Of a stretch of 64,000 nt of DNA, positions 58,601 through 64,000 are shown piece by piece; within the stretch, counting starts at the first letter, position 1; each line of letters starts with the position of its first letter. Source of the DNA: Emydura subglobosa (taxonomy: Eukaryota; Chordata; Testudines; Chelidae); contig ML679954.1 of NCBI GenBank assembly GCA_007922225.1, positions 25,834,240 through 25,898,239 of the forward strand, in the 5' to 3' direction. The notes beneath the pieces are model-generated. The model saw only the letters and a program-made list of their open reading frames with translations, was not told where the DNA came from and did no database searches. The translations under genes and the position numbers were made by a program.

Positions 58601-60419
58601 GGGGCCCTGGATAGGGGTTATATCAAGTACAGGAATAAGTAATGGAAGAAAGTGTTTGTTAGAAAACATTGGGCTTCATTCTTAATGGTACACCAGTTTT
58701 ACAGCAGTGGCACACAATTGACTACAATGCAGGTATTGTGTGTAAGTAAGAAGAGAATTATGCCTATTATCTGTAGTCTCTCTATCCTTTCCCTAAATAA
58801 ATTAGCTTTAATTTTTTAAGAGGCTTATGCACTGTTACAAATCTGCACTCTTTCTAGAGTTACTACCAAGCTGTACCTCTTCTGTTTTCTTCATCATCCT
58901 CAGTTCCTGTATGTCCTGCCCTTTTTAGTGCAGAAGGTCGGAAGGATTTTGGAAGGTCAGGTATTTTGGTATATATGTAGTCCACTGGCTCTGTTAAAAA
59001 TAAATCAATATGAGACCCATAGTACATTTCATTGGCTTCATGCAACAAATATTACATTTTTATTTTTTAATATAAAATGCTTTGGTTGAACATACCTTCT
59101 TGAATTTCTGCTTTTTCTGCCTTCACAGACTAAGAAAAAACAGCAACAAAAAGTGATATGTGATTACTGCAGTTTTATGAAATTAACTCAAAACACAGAG
59201 TTTTCTACTACACAATTGTTCAACTATTTGTGTAGATCAGTTTAAACTGGAAGATACCTGGAAATGGAAACCACCTTTCAAAAGGACAGTTGCATCATGG
59301 CGGGGCAAGCTTCCCCATTCCACTCTGCCAGCATGACTTACCTATCCCCTTACAGTCTGGCTCCTGACTGCCTCTCTCATGGCCTCACCTGGCATTGGAG
59401 AACAACCCCTAGATTTGTACATCTGGAGTGCAGAGGACAAGATGTTCTTACTGGAGAGCCCTCACTTTGGGAATTACTTCCCCACCTCCCCCTAACCCCT
59501 CCCAGAACTGACAAAGCATAGGGCAATTGTGACTGGAAGTAGTCTCATTGAAGTCAGAGAGTCTATTTGCATGAGCAAGAGTTGTGCAATCTGGCCCCAA
59601 GTTTGTTGACTGTCATGGCATATTGCTGGAGTTCTGTTTAGTTAGGGTTTTCCTGAAGTTATGGGTTAAGGGTTCTTTTTTCTTTCAAGTGGGAGATAAG
59701 AGGGTTTTAAAAAATGCTGTTGACATTTTGTCAGTGTAGTTGACTAATGATTAATGGTACCATAAGATTTTTATTGTAAGTGCGTTTAGGATCTATGATA
59801 GATGCACAATATGGTGTAGCTATAGCTGTGTTGGTCCCAGGATACCAAAGAGGCAAGGTGGGTGAGGTAATATTTTATAGATATCACAGTAGCTGCTTGG
59901 AGTGACCACCTCAAGGGTTTAGGTAGCACAGTGTCCATGCTCGTTACTAATTCCCTGCCCTCTTTGCTGCGACTGCCTGCAAAGCTGCCAACTGCAGATC
60001 ATGGGACTGATTATGAAATGCAGGCTAGTTCGCCTTTAAGGTCACTAGTTCAAATCTAACAAAGAAGAGTGACCAAAAGATTACAGTCCAATGGCTACAT
60101 GATGCATATGGAAAGAGTTTGGTGGTTTCAGCCCATTATTCAGTGGATAAATATCTAAGGCACACTGAACTAGTGACTTTAAAGGTGAAATAGCCTGCAT
60201 CTCATGATCAGTCCCCCATGATCTGTATAATTCCTCTTTAATTCATTAATAGAAAAAATAGATTTTAATAAAGAATCCCGTTTCTGAAGTGTTTTAACAC
60301 TAACCTTTAAGATATCTTCTGCTGTTCTCTCAACTGATTTAAGCTTCTTTAAAATTGCCTCTTCATTAACTGAGATTTTCATCTCTTCTTTTTCCAGAGC
60401 TGCAATTTCTTTCTCAAGT
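52641..60419 (-). CDS. PALMD: Palmdelphin, 3' part of gene (five coding exons in window)
   Basis: Palmdelphin is a paralemmin-family protein with an N-terminal coiled coil. The mammalian form is cytosolic, without a lipid anchor. Exons on the minus strand, in order of transcription, are 60419-60305, 59129-59096, 58990-58877, 57831-56734 and 52684-52641, and all junctions keep frame. They encode the end of the coiled coil (LEKEIAALEKEE...EEAILKKLKSVERTAEDI), the DLPKS and AMEIKVEKDMKTGESTV paralemmin motifs, the conserved SPTEYHEPVYANQFYRPTTP and DTEPVTMIFMGYQ blocks, an acidic run, and the C-terminus ALRMRMAKLGKKVL. The N-terminal exons were not found up to position 64000 and must lie beyond it. 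A second, CaaX-type C-terminus is encoded if the large exon is read through to 56690. The gene converges with FRRS1. Confidence 0.95.
53742..53793. repeat. Perfect 26-bp tandem duplication
   Basis: GATAAATCAATCCTATCATG plus GTTTGG is present twice, head to tail and without mismatch (53742-53767 and 53768-53793), so it is recent. Confidence 0.97.
53975..54215 (-). mobile_element. Old CR1/L3-type LINE fragment, antisense
   Basis: 'AATATTCCACAGCCATAGAA', 'CACTGTTAGGAGATTTTCCT' and 'CAGCCTAAATATTTCC' followed by 'TTCATCCCATTCCTCATAG' are in the order of the reverse complement of the CR1-type 3' region. Confidence 0.5.
54781..54843. repeat. Palindromic 63-bp module
   Basis: The ends TGCCAGATTCATC and GATGAATTTGGCA are inverted copies (12 of 13), and the centre contains ATGGATTTCAATGG. 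It belongs with the module at 55140-55205 in form. Confidence 0.8.
55140..55205. repeat. Palindromic 66-bp GAAGTCAATGG module
   Basis: TGAAATTCTGGCCCCATTGA at one end and TCAATGGGGCAAGGATTTCA at the other are inverted copies (18 of 20). The middle has AGTCAATGGCAAAACTC. It has the structure of a very short MITE. Confidence 0.85.
56690..56733 (-). CDS. PALMD: PALMD read-through tail with CaaX box (alternative C-terminus)
   Basis: If the donor at 56733 is not used, the frame continues for 13 residues, NKKGKSCHCCSLM, and stops at TAA (56692-56690). Basic residues, a cluster of cysteines and the final Cys-Ser-Leu-Met form a typical farnesylation plus palmitoylation signal, like that at the end of paralemmin-1. 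A minus-strand ATTAAA at 56435-56430 could end such a transcript. The open frame is certain; use of this end is inference. Confidence 0.7.
56734..57831 (-). CDS. PALMD: PALMD large exon (spliced form)
   Basis: Acceptor TTCTCTTGACAG at 57832. The exon of about 1.1 kb starts ALFAMEIKVEKD and ends GDGTENPSLT plus one base at the donor ACAG|GTAATA (56734/56733). It contains the paralemmin motif, YHEPVYANQFYRPTTP, DTEPVTMIFMGYQ and IIHAELVVIDDDDDEDD; the acidic run comes from a GAT repeat near 56990-57010. The central part (about 57200-57450) is poorly conserved, as in other palmdelphins. Confidence 0.95.
58877..58990 (-). CDS. PALMD: PALMD internal exon: DLPKS motif
   Basis: Acceptor TTTTTAACAG, donor AGAG|GTACAG. 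It encodes EPVDYIYTKIPDLPKSF and TEDDEENRR, matching the paralemmin-family IPDLPKS block. Confidence 0.94.
59096..59129 (-). CDS. PALMD: PALMD 34-nt micro-exon
   Basis: Acceptor TTTTTCTTAG, donor GAAG|GTATGT. It encodes SVKAEKAEIQE plus one base, fitting the mammalian SVKVE..E segment. It joins in frame with both neighbours. Confidence 0.88.
59812..59885. repeat. One-sided copy of the intron-4 fold-back repeat
   Basis: GTAGCTATAGCTGTGTTGGT, CCCAGGATACCAAAGAGGCA and AGGTGGGTGAGGTAATATTT match the left arm and 5' flank of the repeat at 36625-36702. The inverted arm is absent. Confidence 0.75.
60305..60419 (-). CDS. PALMD: PALMD internal exon: coiled-coil end
   Basis: Acceptor TGCTTGTAG, donor AAAG|GTTAGT. 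The 38 codons encode LEKEIAALEKEE and NEEAILKKLKSVERTAEDIL, nearly identical to the mammalian coiled-coil region. It is the first PALMD exon seen from the right edge. Confidence 0.93.
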
Positions 60420-63400
60420 CTACAAGCATAAAATATCTTATATAATAATATTTAAAGCATATGGATTAAAAATGCAATTATGCTTACAGTATATTTCCTA
60501 TAGAGAGATCAATGGGCATGATTCCTCTCACACTTAGACCAGTTTTACACTGGTGTAACTTTGCTGACTTCTGTGGACTTGCTCTTGATTTAGGACGATG
60601 AGAAATCAGAATATGCCTGTTGTTTTTACAGTACAATGTGTTTGTCACAGATATCTTCAGGGGATACTTTGAAAATAAGTGGATTAAGGCTCCCTGGTAA
60701 AGTTCCTTTATTTACTTTTTTAGAAGAAGAGGAGAGGAAAAGAGGCCCTTAAAGGATTTCTTCACCTTCAACCAAACTCTCCCAAGCATTACCACAACTA
60801 AAATGGTGTTCACCTCCCCATAACAATGACTTATTAGACCAGTTCGCAGATTGTGGGATGAATGTGTTTATCTGCTCACTCTTTCATTCTGGACCACTAG
60901 TCATCCATGTTTTAGAACAAGCAGAGCAATTTGGTTGGTGATAGAAAAGTTATGAACAGTAATTTACAAGATTATTATTAAGGGGCTAGATTCTGACACT
61001 TTACACGTGTTTATTAGTCCCTTACTACATAAATAGCTGCCATGAGTTCAGTTGGCCTTCTTGTGGAGTACGACACTACTCTGTCTGAGTAAGGGTGGCA
61101 GAAGTGAACTCAAAAGAATAGAGGAATGTACGGAGAGCTAAACTGCTACCTTTGGAGATAGAATTGCATTCCTTTCTTGTAGCTGGCACCCAGTGGAACT
61201 GGGATTATGAGCACTTGTGTTGAGTTTTAAAATCCACCTACAAGTAACTAGAATTCACTTTAGTAACCCTGGTTATTAGGACTAAAGTAAATGGATAAAG
61301 TCATATCTTTATCTTTCTTCATTGTAATTATTTCAAATTAGAAAACAATTGTTATTACAAATCATAATGGTGATAATAATAGTATTTTAAATTATACTAG
61401 AACAAATGCTCCCAACTAGCATTAATTGCGTATCTGGCAAAAACAAAGCCACCCACATATGAAAGCTTCTATATAATCTGGGATTAAAGTTTTACTTCTT
61501 TCCATTTCATTTATTTGGGACCAAGGACAACTGATTTACAGATACTCAGTGACAAGGGGCTTGGTGGATGTATATTCTAACATCTGCATCTCTGAGGTGC
61601 TGATGAATGTATGTGTGCGCACAAGTCCACATGTAGAGTCTGGGATTTGAACATTTACCCTTCCATTTGTGTCTCCCTTTACAATCTGTAAATGGGATGT
61701 AACAATTCCTGACTGCCAGTCCTGTTACTACATGAGGCTTGACTGATTGTGAAAAGAAGAGTGATGAATAAATGCAAAGTATTATGAGGATGGCATTTTA
61801 GATGTGGCGCATCTTAGGACAAGTAGAGAGCTGTGTGCGTACCTTCTACAGCTTTAAAACATTGACCAGGTTTAAGTAGATGGAGTCATGGAGCCATGTC
61901 CCAGCTATCAACGGTCTCTAAAATCCTCCTTCCTGCCATATGCCTTTTACTATTACATTTCTATACTTCCTGCTCTGTGGAAGAAGTGCTGGATCCACAT
62001 CTCCGGAAGTATCTCTTTTCAGAAGAACAGTAATATGACCAGAAATGCTGATTCAATGCACCAAGGACAGGCAGAACAGAAAGCTGAACAACATTTACTG
62101 TTCTTGCTGAAACAGGGCCTCCAATGTACAAGGTAAGATCCTCACAAATGAAGCTTAGTCAGTTTGCAAGAGAAGCTTGTCAGCTTTGATGAGCAGGATA
62201 TATGTCAGTGGGATATCAATGGCATCCCCTTTTTGAACCTTCCTGAGGTGTTCTGCAAGAAGGTAATTTGAAGGTACCCATTTACTAAAGGAAAGTCTCG
62301 TGTATAACCAAAGGCCTTTATAAGCAGATTAGATACAAAGCAAGCATAAACCTAAAATTGTTTTGCAAAGAGTACAGATAGTCCATGGATATCTAATATA
62401 CTAAATTTGGGTATTAATAAGATAGTGTTTCTATTATTGGGGATCCTGCTATCTCCCCTTTAGATTTCAATAGTACTAACCCAAAATAGCCTCCCTGCCA
62501 AACATGTTAGCTGTCTGTTTGCTTTTAAAGCCTTTATTATTGTAGAAGAAACAAATTGAAACCCAGCTGAAAGAATTCATCTCTTGGTCTGCGCTGGATT
62601 TCACCATTTCTTTTTACTCATTGTGTGAGGCCTCTCTGTACATCCTGTATATCTATAAGGAGCTGCAGTTCTTTTCTCTCTCCCTCCTTCGGTTTTGTTA
62701 CTGTACAATAATGTATGTTAGACCTAGTCAAAAACACTTCAGCAAAACTTTTTACCATTTTTACTGTTTTTACTGTTTTGTTGAAACTGAAGTGTTTCAC
62801 CGAAAGGTATTGCTTTTGAGGAGAATGTTGTCATAAAGGTTCCTCAGGTAGTAGGTGGAATTTCTGGTCAGAGAGAGACCTCATCTGAGATGTGGGAGAC
62901 CCCAGTTCAAGTCCCTCCTCCAAATCAAAATTGGCTATTCTGGGGTGAGTTTCTCTCATGTTTTCATGAAAAATTTCAAAAGGCATCATTTATGCTTCAA
63001 AAAGGAACAAAAACAAATTTTGAAACCTTGTAATTTTTTTGTTTTTAAATGGAATTCTGGTTTTCTCACCAGCCCTGCTATATGTTTTTAGAGCCCACAA
63101 TAGAGAACAATGACTAAGGGCCTAAGCCAACTCCAGCTAAGTCATTAGGTACCTTTCCACAGGATTCACTGAAAGGATTCACTTAAATACATAGTGTGGA
63201 TATTTGTCGATTTGTCCTTGAGTAAAACTCATGGCGTGAGACAATTTCCTATTTCTATCGGGAGTAGATTAAAGCAGGATCCTTGGAACTGAAACTTCAA
63301 ATCAGAAGATGCCCAATCAGAGCAATGACTAATTCGGGAAACAGTACCGCATACAGCTGATTGCTGTTGCCTACCTGCCTGTGGGGATGGCAGCCCTGCC

Positions 63401-64000
63401 TCACCTGGAAGAAAGATCAAAGACCCAGGAGTGAAAAAAAGACAAGAGTCCCTCTGGATACCAGCCTAAGAGGAAAAGCCAATTCGGGGAGGGCCGACAA
63501 GTTTTGGGCGAGCAGCTCTGGGCTCCACCTAGCCATAACATCCCTTCATAAATTACAGTACGCTTCTGTTTATGTGAAGCCCTATTAGCCGATCTCCACA
63601 TTCCCTGAAACCCTTCCTTGTACTGCAGCATGAGATACATGCTGCAGACACACAAGAGTACATATCTCAGGTATCTCACACTGGGGGCAGGGTAGGGATT
63701 CAGATAATGCAGCACTGAAGTAATAGATCAGAGACTCCGGCTCAGCACTATAAGGAGAAGGAGGACTAGATTCTGGTGACAGGGGAGGCCACCCTGTTGC
63801 TGAATGACTCCTGTGGCAGACCCTCTGTCACAGGAATGAGTGAGTGGGACCATGAGAGTGGTGATGCAGAAGGCTCCCTGGTTGCTGCTGGGCTGGGGAC
63901 ACTCAATCCCTGCAGGTGAAGGTGCAGGGAAGGCTGTAGTCCTGGTGCGCAGAGCAGAAACCCCTAGCCAGGACTATAAGGGAGAGGCAGAGGACGAGGA
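60420..64000 (-). other. PALMD: PALMD intron (partial), no further exon seen
   Basis: Upstream of the first visible exon on the minus strand. I looked for the paralemmin coiled-coil start and the ALREKWLLDG block and found neither. It holds a tRNA-derived SINE near 62.9 kb and, from about 63.74 kb to the edge, a GC-richer repeat-like block with many GGAG/CAGG runs that I cannot classify. Confidence 0.55.
62850..62960 (+). repeat. tRNA-derived SINE relic
   Basis: GAGATGTGGGAGACCCCAG followed by AGTTCAAGTCC (62904-62914) matches a pol III B box (GGTTCRANTCC) in the setting usual for amniote tRNA SINEs. The A box is decayed and boundaries are approximate. Confidence 0.55.

Noticed and set aside
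60420..64000. PALMD N-terminal exons
   Set aside because: Looked for the conserved coiled-coil start and the KALREKWLLDG block on the minus strand; not present, so the gene is reported as partial.
1..64000. CRISPR arrays, rRNA, intact tRNA genes, prokaryotic operons
   Set aside because: No spaced direct repeats, no rRNA signature, no intact cloverleaf; the exon-intron structure is vertebrate.

Overview
This is vertebrate nuclear DNA. Short exons sit between long introns with GT-AG or GC-AG borders, there is one CpG-island promoter, and interspersed repeats fill the rest. The repeats point to a turtle, or less likely a crocodilian: CR1 LINE 3' ends with an ATTCTATG-type tail, a Penelope-like element, MIR-type SINEs, and many short palindromes built around 'GAAGTCAATGG'. 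No prokaryotic gene, CRISPR array or rRNA is present.

Three host genes are recognised by their protein sequence. (1) AGL, glycogen debranching enzyme, lies on the minus strand at the left edge. Only its first coding exon (4627-4708) and CpG-island promoter (about 4.68-5.48 kb) are here, and the rest lies beyond position 1. (2) FRRS1, ferric-chelate reductase 1, is complete on the plus strand: 15 coding exons from 34273 to 46890 join in frame to 592 residues (Reeler, DOMON, cytochrome b561). (3) PALMD, palmdelphin, lies on the minus strand: the last five coding exons run from 60419 down to 52641, and the 5' exons lie beyond the right edge. Order and orientation, AGL(-) FRRS1(+) PALMD(-), match the mammalian block as I recall it, seen from the other strand. 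FRRS1 and PALMD converge tail to tail; AGL and FRRS1 diverge.

Layout: 1-4.6 kb AGL intron 1; 4.6-5.5 kb CpG island, AGL exon 1 and a plus-strand TATA element; 5.5-34.2 kb repeat-rich and without recognised exons (L2-like RT relic, Penelope element with 17-bp target duplication, purine minisatellite, hAT and MIR relics, CR1); 34.3-46.9 kb FRRS1; 46.9-51.2 kb the two 3' ends; 51.2-60.4 kb PALMD; 60.4-64 kb PALMD intron.

The most interesting signal is in PALMD. Its large exon runs through a consensus splice donor into a short tail ending in a prenylation (CaaX) box, Cys-Ser-Leu-Met. A separate exon 4 kb downstream, in the correct phase, encodes the soluble C-terminus known from mammalian palmdelphin. 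One gene therefore appears able to make a lipidated and a non-lipidated protein. FRRS1 has two GC-AG introns, one only 83 nt long; its retention would replace the last membrane segment.
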